Position numbers and translations under genes: made by a program. Under the pieces are notes generated by a model, which saw only the letters and a program-made list of their open reading frames with translations, did not search any database and was not told the DNA's origin. A stretch of DNA of 64,000 nucleotides. Origin: Rotaria sordida (taxonomy: Eukaryota > Rotifera > Eurotatoria > Philodinida > Philodinidae). The first letter of the stretch is position 1, and each line of letters begins with the position of its first letter. The stretch is from NCBI GenBank assembly GCA_905250125.1, contig CAJNOL010000351.1, positions 43,301-107,300 on the forward strand, written 5' to 3'. Positions 34,801 to 47,565 of this stretch are shown one piece after another.

Positions 34801-37763
34801 TTCAGCACGATACAAACATCAATAGTAGCTATAAATAACAATAAATAAATATTTTTCTTTATCACTATTAAACTCGTTATGATGAATTTCATTGATAACT
34901 GACTGAAATAAAAATGTATTTAAAAAATTTCTACAGTCAATATCATCAAAAACGATGATTGAGATTGACACAATTTAAATCAATAATTTAACAATCTATT
35001 CTTTATTTTACGCATTGTATGAATAATAGATTTGTTATGTTATGTCCAGGAGTTTATGGCATAGATAATGAATAAACTTGATTTGATATTAGATAAGGAT
35101 TCAACATTTGTGATGAACTTATTTAAGAAAGATTTAACAGAGATGATGAATGACTACTCATTAATACTATCGATACAACCATTTTTCATTCAAAAATGAT
35201 CAAGAATGGAGATAGAAAAGAATTTATTTACTCAAAATACGATTGTATCCATCGATATGCAGCCTGTGATCGTGAAATAAAAATGACATTTGTGCCGATT
35301 AAGGGCTATCCAGTTGAATTTCAATCTTCATCGAATGAAACTATGCAAGGTCAGACGCAAATAACACTTGCTTTTTATAGACGTAATTCCGAATACATAC
35401 TGGTGTGATATTGACAAAAGACAAGAGAGAGAGAGAAGGTTATTGATCAAATGTCTTGCTTTTCTCTTTGTGTAGAAATGGATTATCTAATATCAATCTT
35501 TTGTTATTTGTTGTGACAAAACATACAAAGGAAACAAGTTTTATTTCAATTTCAATCAAATCGTAAGTGTGTTTTTTTTTCATAGATCTTAGAGAAAGAA
35601 AAATTACTTTTTCTTTTTTGATTAATTTTATTTTAATTTAGAAAATTAGTTTTGAATAAGTTTAATAATTATTCTTCTATGTTTTATGAAATATGTATAA
35701 AATCCTCTAATGTTAACCAGTGACATATTTTTCTTCCTTACAATTAAAAACAAAAATACAAAAGTAAAACATGTCTGACATGTTCTATGTTCTTTTGTTG
35801 ACATATTCAACTATGATCTACTCACTTAAATAAACGTCCATAAAAATATCAGTATTAATTAGAATTAAAATTGAGTTCTAGATTTTTTTATCTGACAATT
35901 ACATGTTTTTTTTTCGCAAATCGATTCTGTTTAGTAATATACTTCACTGATATAATGCTAAAGGGTTAACATTTTATCAAGAGAACAATTTGTCGATTGA
36001 CGTCTTTGCTTGATGCTTTATAGATAATGCCTGGATTTTATTTATTAAAAAAGCAGGAAAGTTGGTTCATGTCGTTGTTATTTCGCGATCATTATAAACA
36101 ATAAAAATATGCAATAATATATAAATATAATGAAAAATTTCTACGAATAGTTTTAATGATTACACTAGATTAAAAAGAAATAGTATTCTACAATTAACTT
36201 TAGTCTAATGTTTAGATTTCATTTTAAAATTTCTGACACGATTCTATCAAAAAATAAATATAGACTTAACAATAATAATAGCAAATAGATTTTGATTAAT
36301 AGACATAATAGTAATAATTCTGATAATTTTTCTATTCTGTTGATATTCTTATCGAGCACATTTTACATTTGGAACTTAAAATATTATTTCTTATCATAAA
36401 AGTATTTGAAATATCTTAATTAATATTCAGTTTTTCTTCTTTTCAAATATTTGACAGTAATGTAGAGTCAAAATCTATGATAAAAGTCATATAGTAATAC
36501 AAAAGAAGTATTTCATATATAATTCATTATCAATAGGTAATATATTATTATACTTTAAAAGTAGATTTTAGTAAGAATTTTATCTATGAATTAATGTGAA
36601 AATAAATATTGAAAGAGAATCCTCCTTTTACCGACCAAAAAATATCAGTTATGTTTTGATTTTGATTTTTTGTTTTTGTTTGATATGTAGATTGAAATAC
36701 ATTCTATCTAATAAATATATTTTAAAAAGTAAAATCTACCATTTTGTATACGACAAACAATTCCATGTTATGCTAAAAAAGCCCTAAATTTCAATTCCCT
36801 GAGTTTGTTTTCTCAAAGTCATGTTTTTAAGCAAACGAGTTGAAATATTCTTCTCTTTTCTATCATACAGTATGGTCGATGGAACTCAAACTTCTTCATA
36901 GATTATTACATAAAATTAGGATGTATATCTTTTTTTTCTCTTGAATATATAATACTTACAAACTTTGACAAATTTTATAAAATTAATAGTATTCGAAAAA
37001 AGAAGTATTTTTTGATGATTTTCTCATAATGCTTCTAGTATTTTAATTCTCTAGAGGCTCAACAACAATATTTCTCCAAGAAAAAAACGAGGTATTCAGA
37101 CTTGATCATATTTGCTAGAGAAAAACAAAAATTCGACCTTAAAAAAAAACACAATGAATTTTTGTAAGGTGAACTTCAGGTCATTTATAGCTGCTACACT
37201 ATCAAGATATTCGGTACGGAAGCATTTGAATATTTACAATCTACGACAGTTTTCATTATACACTCGTTGAGATCGATCTATCTGGAAAATTTCGAAAGTT
37301 TTTTGCCAAACTATTCTTAAGGAAGCTCAGAAAGATAGAGCTTCTCTTAAAAGTAACTGATGAAAGCATCGACTTTTCATAGAATATTAGTTTTCGAACT
37401 AAAGATGTTACTTTAATCTAAAATAAAATTAACAAAAATTACAAAAGAAATATCAAAAGAATTTTTTTTTAAAAAAAGGACTAATAATCGATCATATCTA
37501 TTGAAATATTTTGTCTGTTATTGGTTAATAAAACAAATATATATATGTGCTGCTCTTAAACAAATAAACATGCTTATCAGTTTATTTATCATATTAAAAG
37601 AAATGTGTTAGAGATAGAGTAAAACATTCTTATTTTTATTCTTTTAGATTATTCAAACTAAAGGACAAAAGCAATACAATTGAGATAGTGTTTTTCTTCT
37701 TGTACATTAAAAAAACAATAAATTTAATTGATATATATTGAAATAGTTAGACAATAGATTTAT
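31829..37763. other. 5.9-kb mostly empty stretch
   Basis: No supported multi-exon gene. It includes an imperfect fold-back at about 33590-33690 (GTCTCATGAG with CATGAGAC), A/T-rich filler, and one ATG-initiated small frame at 35196-35408 listed separately. The segment about 37170-37345 shares diverged similarity with 40660-40835. Confidence 0.4.
35196..35408 (+). CDS. Possible small hypothetical protein
   Basis: A 70-residue ATG-initiated frame, of mixed polar composition (ending RRNSEYILV), more balanced in amino-acid content than surrounding chance frames. There is no signal peptide, membrane segment or known motif. It could be a relic exon. Low confidence. Confidence 0.2.
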   Translation: MIKNGDRKEFIYSKYDCIHRYAACDREIKMTFVPIKGYPVEFQSSSNETMQGQTQITLAFYRRNSEYILV

Positions 37764-39494
37764 AATGGTAATTGATGATATAGTATGTTTGTTTTTTAAA
37801 GATGCTAAAAAAAAGACAGTGTTTCTATTGATAAACATATATAAAATAAATTATTTTTTATTAATATTTAGCAACCAAGCTTAAATTCTAAATGGTCACA
37901 ATGGTCTAAATTAGTTCACGACAAAAATCGTTTATTAATTATTGTGATAATATCTTTAATAATAATTAGTCTTACAATCACAACGATTACATTTGCTGTT
38001 TTATTGAATCGTTCAAAATCTTCTGCTCATTATTTATATGCAGTTGATAAAGGTACAATAGGTTTTCCTATACGTTTACCAAATGATGGAAAATATATAC
38101 AATGGACATTTTTACAATTAAATGATGTTTATGAAATGCTTCCATTAGATCATGGACGAAAAGGTGGTTTAGCTCGTGTTGCTCATGTACGAGAATTATT
38201 ATTAGAAGAAAATTCTCAAACATATACAATATTATCTGGTGATTTTCTTTCACCATCAGCATTAAGTCAATCAAAAGTTAATGGAACAACATTAAATGGA
38301 CGACATATGGTTGCATCTATGAATACATTAGGAATTGATTTTGTTACATTTGGTAATCATGAATTTGATTTAAATGAAAATGATTTAATTACAAGAATTA
38401 ATGAATCAAAATTTACTTGGATTAGTACAAATGTATTTAAACGTGGTAGTAATCAATCATTTCCATTAACAATTCCATATAAAATTTTATCAATTGATAA
38501 AATTAATATTCTTTTAATTGGTTTAACAATTGATATAGATAAGCCATATGTACATATAATTAATCAAACATCACTTGTATTATTTGTTCAACAATTTCTT
38601 AAATCAATATCAAATATAAAATATGATGTTTTAATTGCATTAACACATTTAGATGTAGGAATTGATATACATCTTGCTGAACATATACCAGAAATTGATT
38701 TAATATTAGGTGGACATGAGCATGAAAATTATTTTTTATTACGAGGTTCACAATATATTCCAATAACTAAAGCTGATGCAAATGCATTTACTGTTTATAT
38801 TCATCGATGTGCTTTTAATATTGATACAAAACGACTTCGTGTTTATCGAACATTAACATTAATAAATTCAGACTTAGTAGATGAACCAAAAACAGCTGAA
38901 ATTACTAATTATTGGTATGATTTAGGTAAAAAAGGTTTTCAACAAATAGGATTTCAACCTGATAAAACAGTATCTTGTTTACCATCAAATATTGAGTTAG
39001 ATGGTCGTTCAACATCAGTAAGAAATTTTCCAACATTATTAACAGATCATGCTTGTCGAAGTATTTTAAATTCAATATCTATAAATGAAACAAAAATTGG
39101 AGTTTTCCATACAGGATCAATACGTATTGATGATGTTCTTCGAGGATCAATTACACAATATGATATTTTACGTGTATTTCCATTTCAAGATAACATTTTT
39201 TCAGTTTCTGTTCCTGGTTCATATCTTGCTAATGTATTAACTCGTGGTATATCAATGAAAGGTAGTGGAGGATTTACAACATATTGTGGAATTGAAACTC
39301 TCGATCAAGGAAAAACTTGGTTAGTAGATGGATTAGATATTTCAAAAACTACTTTTAATTATTCTATTGGTACAATAACTTATTTCAAAGATACAGAACT
39401 TAACGATCCATCTATTACTATTTGGCATGAATTTAATATAACACAAACACAAGCTTTAATTGCTTATTTACAAACAAAATATCCACCATGTTAA
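37764..39494 (+). CDS. Membrane-anchored 5'-nucleotidase-type metallophosphoesterase
   Basis: A long exon (37872-39494) is open from a splice acceptor (ATTTAG) and encodes 540 residues. The only in-phase start found is an ATG at 37764-37766 directly followed by GTAATTG, giving a first exon whose coding part is the ATG alone (541 residues in total). Residues about 21-46 are a transmembrane anchor after a short N-terminus, so it is probably type II with the enzyme outside the cytosol. Metallophosphatase motifs follow in order: LNDVYE (85-90), SGD (123-125), FGNHEFD (161-167), THLDVG, and GGHEHE. The first motif has Tyr where most members have the metal-binding His (NDVH), a variant I recall from some 5'-nucleotidase-like subfamilies. 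The C-terminal half is a 5'-nucleotidase substrate domain (GSIRID, FPFQDNI). The likely role is hydrolysis of nucleoside phosphates at the cell surface or in a vesicle lumen. Confidence 0.85.
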
Positions 39495-40960
39495 AATCTA
39501 TATGAATAAATTCTTGTATTAATTCTTTTGAAAAATATTAGTAAACAAGTTTAAGCTATTGTATTTTTTTTTTATTTGATTTCAAATGCGAAATAAACAA
39601 AAACAAAATTCTTTTTCTACTATTGCTAATACTAAGAAATAATTGTTTTCTTGATTGTAATTATTTTCGATGATTAGATATTAGAGATTAATTATGTAGG
39701 AAAAAGATAGATGCTTTATATCTAAAGAAAATTGTTTCTCACATTCATCAACTCATAAAAAAGTCTTTTCAGATAATAATCTAAAAACGATTTGTATCTC
39801 TTTCTATGGTGAGTTTTTCGTATTGGAGTTTTTGTAATCTTAATTGCTGTTAATTGATGAAATCATTGTTTTGCAATTACTTTTATGAATATTAAAACTA
39901 AATGGTTAGTTTCATTAGGTATTTTCAATATAATAAAAATGATCCATGATATTTCATATGATATGGTACATACGGTTCATCTTCACTATTTTTAATCAAT
40001 TCTCATGAGCACATACTTACACGAATTTCGCTATCGAATAGCATATAAACGAAAAGTTTTTATATTTATCTAGATCTTTAAAAAACCCAACTTTAGAGAT
40101 CCCTGATACAAAAGATTCCATTCTATAGTTCTATCGTGTTGTAAATAATCTATACAAATATAATTATTTCATCATCAATATGTGTTGTGCGGATCAGAGA
40201 TTGCACCCTCCTAGGCGTCTTGTAAGTGCATTAATTGATAGCTATGCGTAAAAAAATGAAAAACACGAAATATCGAAAAAAGAATCTCGTTTTACGTTGT
40301 TTCGTATTTTACTCAAAATTAACTTTTGTTAGAGAAAAATTGAAGTTTTTCTCCCAGATGCTTCGACTGATTGAGTTGAAATTTTTTATGTGACAGCTAG
40401 GACTAAATCAGAGTGTATATGTATTTTTCCTTTCTTGAAATAATGTTCTGATGGTTTCCGGAAAATCTTACAAAATTTGCTCTAAGGGAAAAAAATACGT
40501 TTTTTGACAGGACTTCCAGTATTTCAGTTCCTATAAGCGAAGGAAATAATATTTTTGAAAGAAAAAAAAAATATATATATATATACACCTCGATTTGATC
40601 CTAGTTGCTACAAAAAAATTTCAGGTATAAAAAATAAATTTTGACTGTTTGCGAGGGAGAAAACTTCAGGTCATTGTTGACCTCTGCGCTCTCTATAATC
40701 TCATAGAAGGGAGTATCTGAGAATTCTGAGTCTATGACAACTTTTACTCTACTAGTCGAGATCTATCTACCCTGAAAGTTTCATCATTTTTGGTCAAGCC
40801 ATTCTTGAGAAATTCGAGAAAGCGGGTGAGTGCCTTTAAATATATTATTTACATATAAAAATTATTCACATGAATTAGTTAACATTTAAAAAATAGAGTT
40901 TAATGTATGTATATATATATATATATATAAATGTTGAAAATGACGATATTTGATATGATT
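39495..40960. other. 1.5-kb intergenic region with dispersed-repeat fragment
   Basis: No gene. The segment about 40660-40835 (ACTTCAGGTCATT... GATCTATCT... CATTCTTGAGAA) resembles 37170-37345, indicating two old copies of a dispersed repeat. (TA)n runs lie near 40571-40584 and 40909-40929. Confidence 0.4.
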
Positions 40961-42335
40961 CTATAAAATAGTACAATTTATTAATCTTTGTCTATAAAAA
41001 TGATTATTTGAATGAGTATAAAGTAAATAATGTGTACAAGATTTCATATGTTGTCTACGACCATAAATTTGAATTTTTTTATAATCAGCATAACATTCCC
41101 AACAAAATTGATGTTTACATCTTGTACATGTCATATGATCACATCCAGAAATTTTTTCAATATATGATTGACATAATGGACATTTTTTTGAATTATTTCT
41201 AAGCCATATTTGTGTATTATCATCAATCGATGATATTTTTAATTGATCATATTCTTGACATGTCATACCAACATGCCATTTTATACGATGAAAAGCACAT
41301 GTTTGTTTTTTACATTTAATACATGTAACCATTGGATTTGAATATGTTGTGTTCATATTATGTATTTGTCCTGAACCACATCCATTATGTGCACACCAAA
41401 TAAATTCTTGAATTTGTTCAAGATGTTGATATGTTAATTGTCGATCATATCGTTCAAATAATTCTAAATTATTTCCCATTGTAAGAATATAACGAATATT
41501 TTCAAAATTAAATATAGCCATACAATTCGGTTCAGGACAACATATATGATTATTTATCACATTTTCAACAAGAGTTTTTATATTATTATAAACACATGTA
41601 TCACATATTGTTCTTTGAAAATGTTCACATTGATTACTATAACGTTCTTCAAATAAATAAATTGGTTGATCTAATAAACAAATAACACATTCACGAGTTA
41701 ATTGTGCAGTATTTCTATTAAAATTTCATAAGATAATAAAATAATGATTTAATATTATTATTTTAGAATAACATACTCGATTAAATGTGATTTTCGTTTT
41801 CGTTGAGAATTTATTCTTTGTAGTTGAGAATTTATTCTTTGAAAGGAAAAAGTTGTCAATTTATTGATATTATCACTTGTACTATCTGTTGTCGAAGATA
41901 AAATTGATGTTCTCTTAGTTTGTAGATCTTTATATGGAACAAAATAGATTAATTAATTTTTCAAGATTTTCTCTCGATGAGAAACTTACTAGAAGAAGTA
42001 CGTAAACCAATAGAAATATTTTGTCCTTGATTAATTTGTGTATTATTAGTCGATGAACTACTTGAAGATATTCTATTGCTTATTTTCATTGGTAAGTTAG
42101 CTAAAATAGAGAATAGAAAGAATTAGATGAATAAATACAGACGATGATGTCTAGCTGTTTGACATATACAAATACGAGTATTAGAATAATCTGTTCTATC
42201 AACACTTGATTCAATATGATGTTGAACATTTCGTTGACTAGGATGCAATCCACTATTTAATTGATCATTACTTCTAGAAATTCGCCATCGAATCGACTGT
42301 TTTGGCTTAGTATTCATATGACTTGCTTGAGCCAT
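40961..42335 (-). CDS. RBR (RING-IBR-RING) E3 ubiquitin ligase
   Basis: Four exons, complement(42143..42335), (41990..42100), (41777..41927) and (40961..41714), join to 402 residues. The N-terminal 150 residues are polar and Ser/Gln-rich, with a QRINSQ repeat. RING1 begins ECVICLLDQP and continues through CEHFQRTICDTC to CCPEPNC. The in-between-RING domain contains CAHNGCGSGQ, CIKCKKQTCAFH. RING2 reads KCPLCQSYIEKISGCDHMTC then CKHQFCWEC. The cysteine in SGCDHMTC is at the position of the ubiquitin-accepting catalytic cysteine of RBR ligases (which form a thioester before transfer). All zinc ligands appear intact, so it should be active. The C-terminal tail after RING2 is short. No ubiquitin-like or UBA domain is seen. 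The family assignment is strong; a specific orthologue is not claimed. Confidence 0.9.
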
Positions 42336-44809
42336 TATTAATCAAACTTAAAAATCTATAGACCATTGTAAAAAAATTTTTTTTATTGATTCGAAACATT
42401 TTCTTCACAAGATATCTAAACGAATCTCTTGTCTATCAATTGATAAAATCCGTTTTCTAACAAAAAAAACTGTGAATACATTTATCCACAAGATATTCTT
42501 TGAGCACTATTTTTCAATTTTCCATTCACCTGAAATATGGCGAATGTGGAATCTCACTGATACTATTCAAGAGAATGTATAATCATTATTACATTTGTTG
42601 AACGAATGCTTAATCTCAATTGGTTTTGCTAGACACAGTAAAAATCAAGTTCTAGCGAATTTATAAAGAATTCTGAGCTGCTCTCAATAACAAAATTATT
42701 GAGAATCAGAACCTGAATTATCCTTAAGCATATCAAAATTAATTTCAAATTTTTCGCTTGTTATACACGAATGAAAGATAAGATTTTAAAGAATAAAACA
42801 AAACGCTGATCATTGCTACTTAAAAAACAACCATTAATAATGAGTTCTCGTATTTAACGATAAGTTTAGGTTTGTAGTTCGAAGTAGATTATATAAATAG
42901 CTGATTGTTTATACTAAACTCATCATAGTCATATCAACATTGTTCATACACTTAATCAAACTATATTATTTATTCTGATATTAATACACGTTGTATATGT
43001 TGACGTTATTATTTTATGAAATGAAAAACTCTTTTTTATTTAATTCAATGTACGAATGAATCACAAATATCAATGAAACTTCTCTCGAAGATAGTTATTC
43101 ACTCATAAGATTTGTTAATTCAATTACGCTTGATCAATTAAAAGAAAAATATTTTAACAATTTTGAGAAACTAAATTGACAAATACACTTTTTAAATATG
43201 TTTTAAAAACAAATATTCAAAGGATGATTGAAACTTATTGAAATAACAGGAAAGATTCATTTAACGAAAATAATCAAGAAACATATGTAATCAAAAATAA
43301 ACTTGATAATCTCCAAATTGATAAAAATAGTTAATCATTACTTAATCTAAAAAATCAAATAACTAACTGAATTGATATTTCAATAGTAAATAAGAAAATG
43401 TTAAAGTGTTTGTTTGTGTCTTAATTGATTTTCTTCAATATGTTAAAAATGACTTTCTATATTATTTTATAACTTAATGAAAAAAGTTCAATAATAAAGT
43501 ATTAATATCTTTATTAATCTATCTAACGAAGATTATCGAAACCAAAAATGTTAAAGAGAAACGAAAACTATTCTTGACTTATCCTGATGAGTATCAAAGA
43601 TTATATTAACCGTAGTTTCGGTTAAATTCACTTGAAAACTATTTGTTTCAACCTTAAATCTCATCTTTCATATGCATATAACAAGTAAAACTACGGAAGA
43701 AAAATTTTAAATCGATTGTTTGGTATCTTATGAAGAAAATGTTTTGAAACAATAGAAAAAAAAAATTATCGTTAATATACATAAGCTCACAATAATAGTT
43801 TATTGTATGCATTCATTCTGACTTACTTTATTTATTATGGTTTGTTCTATTTGACAATGTTCTATTTTGTTGCACTCAATCACAATGTCTGTGTACCATA
43901 CATACATAAACTGGCTTTTTTTCAATAGGAATTTTAACATACACTATAAGGTTAAGAGTACTTGACGTTATCAATGCAAGAAAAAAATTAATTTTTTTGT
44001 TTTATTTCTGTAAAATCGAAATTGTAATGTATTTAGTTGAGCAACGATTAATTTATCACTATGAGAAATGTTTTAAGTATTGAATTATGTTCTGATTAGA
44101 ATATGTGATCTTTCTCTTTCACAAGCATTTGATTTGCAATAAAAGCTCTAGAGAATTAAAAATTTCAAAATTCAAATCAAGTGTAAGCTTATATGATTAT
44201 TAATATAACAGGCTTATTATTGTTACGATCTTGATAAGAATCATTTGTTTTTATGTAAGACAGAATCAGACTGTACAGTATGAGGACTATTCGTCGTTTA
44301 CCATGAATTTTTGATGTTCGAAAAGAGAAGAAAAAAAATATATAATAATAAACTATCGAATCATGTGTTGTCTTTTAACAACGATCAAAACAGAACATAA
44401 CAAATATTTATTAAACAAAAATAAATATCATGTTGTATAGTTATTGAATGTGTAATCTATTTAAGTTTATATTCAATATATGAGATGAAAAAATATACGA
44501 TATTTATTTTAAAAAAAAACTTTTGATTGAGTTTTTCATTAGAAATTTTATGTGATAAAAAGTTATTTTTTACATAAACTTTAATCGGTTTGACTCGAAT
44601 TATTTTCAATGTCATAGTATAAATATAGTTGTACTGAATTAGCAGAGAAAAATTTTGTTATTATCTGTTACAATAGTCATTACTTATTGGTGTGTATACA
44701 TATTTGTGTGAGAATATAGTTAAATAAGTTTGTTATGTGAAACTATATAAAATCATATACTTATTGTTTTGTGTCATATTTCCAATAACTCGTGTTTAAC
44801 AAAAAAGAA
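42336..44809. other. 2.5-kb gene-free stretch
   Basis: A/T-rich, no supported gene, repeat pair or RNA gene. Confidence 0.5.
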
Positions 44810-44839
44810 GAGAAAACAATGTCCCATATGCTATTGCTT

Positions 44840-45480
44840 CATCGGTAAATGTAAATGATGATTGTTCAATATGTCTAAATGCAATAGGATTAGATGCATC
44901 TCTTTTGATTATTATCATGCGATGATAAATTTCATCTTCATTGTTTGCTTTCAAATGTGTTAGTAAGGAATGATCAATCATGATACGAGCAATCTTCAAA
45001 TCAATTCACTAATCCATATGGACCAAATTCAGCTAGTAATATTCAATAGTCAACTTATGTAAAAACTGTTATATCTTTCAATTCTGAATCAATTTCATTT
45101 CCATCGAAGATTAGAATTAAACATCAATCATATTTATCGATAGTTTTTGTTCACAGTTGAAGATCCAATTATATTCCTTTAATTAGTGTTGCTACAACAT
45201 TAGAATATGGAACATAAATATCTCATCTCAACAATTGAATATTTATAGACTCGTGACTCTCACAGCCTTTCCATCTATGTTACCATCAGATAATGAATCT
45301 TTATCTTCATCTTATGTTCCCATTGATCTTGTTTATGGTGTTGATCAAAGTGGATCAGTATACGACGAAAAATGAACTCTATTAAAACAAACATTGATTT
45401 ATATTACAGAACAATTACATGAATCTGATTGATCCCATAGATTCAAACACATCAATTAAAAAAAAATGTAATTATCTCTT
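44840..45480 (+). pseudogene. RING finger plus von Willebrand A domain gene, decayed
   Basis: The plus strand carries, in shifting frames, a RING start (DDCSICLNAIG, 44860-44892), a second half (KFHLHCLLSNVLVRND, about 44931-44976), a linker (QFTNPYGPNSASNI), a conserved-looking strand region (TVISFNSESISF, then LEYGT), and the start of a vWA domain: VPIDLVYGVDQSGSVYDEK, a stop, TLLKQTLIYITEQLHESD, a stop. DQSGS is the MIDAS metal-binding motif (DxSxS). At least five stops and several frame changes are present. RING-vWA proteins (a ubiquitin-ligase type architecture known from plants and other eukaryotes) are the best match. The homology ends at the Tigger insertion (45496), and no clear continuation is seen beyond 47566. 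A minus-strand frame at 44796-44999 is its shadow. Confidence 0.7.
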
Positions 45481-45495
45481 ATAAACTTCTATATT

Positions 45496-47565
45496 TACAC
45501 CAAAACCTCTCTATATTGGACACTCTTCGGACTTTTCAAAAGTATTCACTATAGAGAGGTTATATGTTGTCCAAAATAATAATGTCTTTTCTAAGGTAGT
45601 GCACATGTTTCTAATCATCCGGAATATTAGTCAATAGGATAATCAGATAGAGCACGATATTTCTTTTTCTTTTTCTCTATTTTATTTTTGAACATAGAAA
45701 AATCAACAAGTGTCAAAATAATCTTTGCTGGAACTTTGCTTCGTTATTTTCGAGTCCAGATAAATGTCAGTTAATTGCGATTCTAGATCAGATATGAGAT
45801 TGTGTAGCTGAGGCTGTTGATTAGAGGCAAAAATATGAAGCTTTCTCATCATTTCCATTACTTCAGGCAAATTCGATGGTTTTTCAGTTCCAGAGACATG
45901 TTCATCATCATCACATTCGTTAAATGCTGGAATTGAAAAATTAATGTCGACATATTCAACAGTTGTCAACTGCTGATCACCAATTCGAACATGAACCAAT
46001 AGAGAATCAAGTTGTTTTAGAGGATCGTTAGAATTGTTCGAGTCTGAGTCAGTTTCAGTCGCCATAGCAGGACTATTATCTGTAGAGAAATATGATGTAG
46101 AAGAAGAGTGAACAAAACCGACAGCCCGGAATGAGTTTTTAATGGTCGATTTCATTATATTTTTCCATAATAAATCGATCCGCCATATTGCATCAAGAGC
46201 AGTTACTGTAATTTGATCTACAGTTCGAGCAGAAGTATATTGAGCAATAATATGTTTAACTAATGTCTGTCGATAGTACCATTTGAACGAATAGATGGCT
46301 CCTTGTTCAAGTGGTTGACACGTGGAAGTAGTATTTCGAGGAAAGAAGACAAGTTTGATATTCGACCAGTCGTAGTTGATTAGATGACAAGGCGCATTGT
46401 CAAGAAAAAGGATAATCTTACGATTAGTCTTCTTCATTTGAGCGTTTACATCTGCAAGCTAATCTCTGAACAATGTGCAATTCATCCGGATAGTGCGATT
46501 TACGAGACAAGTGACTGGCAGTTTAGATACAACAATGTTTTTGAAGCATTGAGGGGGCAGACTTTTGCCTGAAAACAAACAGAAGTTGCATGAGCTACAC
46601 AATCAGTCAGCGGATCTCCTTACCGATTGCAACTGGCTTCGGTTTTCCAGTTTCGGCCCAATTTGAGCACAAAAGAATGGAGAATCGGTTTTTGCTTTTT
46701 TTCCCTCCTTTGCAATATTCTTTTGACAGTACCAACAATCGATCAGGTGTTGCATGGTAGAATAATCCCGTTTCGTCTGTATTAAATACGTCTTTCTCAT
46801 TGTATCTATCTAATAGTGTTGGTAATCTTTTTATCCATTCTTCGGTGGTAGAACTATCAATAGAGACGCTTCACGAAGAATCATTCGAAAGGAGATATCG
46901 TGGCGAATACAAAACTTCTCCAGCCAACCATTTGAAGCTTTGAATATACCTGATGGATGTCCCAACTCTTTGGCAAATTGTCTTGCTTTCTCTTGTAGCA
47001 TAGGCCGTGGAATAGCAATTCGCTTGAATCGTTGAACAGTAAATCATTCGAATGCCAGTTGATCAATGGTTTGTCCACTTTCATCGTTATACTTTCGTTT
47101 TATGCCTTTGTTCGAGTTGACGGCAGAATCAGTGAAGAATTATTCTCGGCGATGTAGAATGTTGGTTACACTACTTTTTGATATGTTGTATTTGTCAGCC
47201 AGTTTTTCTACCGATAAACCATGACCATTTTGATTGTCTTTGATTAGTGCAATTTTTTCTTTTGGACTTAATGCTCGTCAATTCGACATAACGTTTTCTT
47301 TCTCTTAAGGATGGTAACAAAATAACACAAATATTACAATACGATTATATATATATTCAAGACAAAGAATGTGGCCTTTCGTTTCCACTAAGATGTATTT
47401 TGTTTCATTCTGCCGTCCGATCAATAAAGAGTCATTATGTTGAATGAGTAACGATAGTCATCGCGTCATACTCTTTGAATTTATAATCAGTGTCCACTGT
47501 AGAGAGGTTATTTATGAAAAAGTCTCCACTATAAGGAGGTGTCCACTATGAGAGGTTTTGGTGTA
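45496..47565. mobile_element. Pogo/Tigger-type DNA transposon, full length but inactive
   Basis: The element proper is 45498-47563 (2,066 bp), flanked by TA on both sides (45496-45497, 47564-47565), as for pogo/Tc1-type insertion. The ends are inverted repeats: CACCAAAACCTCTCTATA on the left and the complement of TATGAGAGGTTTTGGTG on the right. A second copy of the AGAGAGGTTAT word lies inside each end (45550-45563 and 47490-47503). It carries one transposase gene on the minus strand. Confidence 0.92.
45703..47289 (-). pseudogene. Tigger/pogo-type transposase (DDE_1, CENP-B-like), inactivated
   Basis: Two exons on the minus strand, 47289-46624 and 46568-45703, separated by a 55-nt GTAAGG...TTTCAG intron that joins VAIG to KSLPPQCFKN, giving about 509 residues after frame correction. 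Order: CENP-B-type N-terminal HTH (ALSPKEKIALIKDNQ, KLADKYNISKSSVTNI), a second HTH (AKELGHPSGIFKASNGWLEKF), then the DDE catalytic core with FNTDETGLFYHA and ILFLDNAPCH carrying the first two acidic residues, and PLEQGAIYSFK. An acidic C-terminal tail follows. Defects: four in-frame stops (codon 4 TGA; TAA after LHRRE; TGA after QLAFE; TAG after LFRD) and one two-base insertion near 46862. The frame is otherwise well preserved, so inactivation is not ancient. Confidence 0.88.

Noticed and set aside
44796-44999. A 67-residue minus-strand frame
   Set aside because: The opposite strand shows the RING half of the RING-vWA relic, so this is its shadow.
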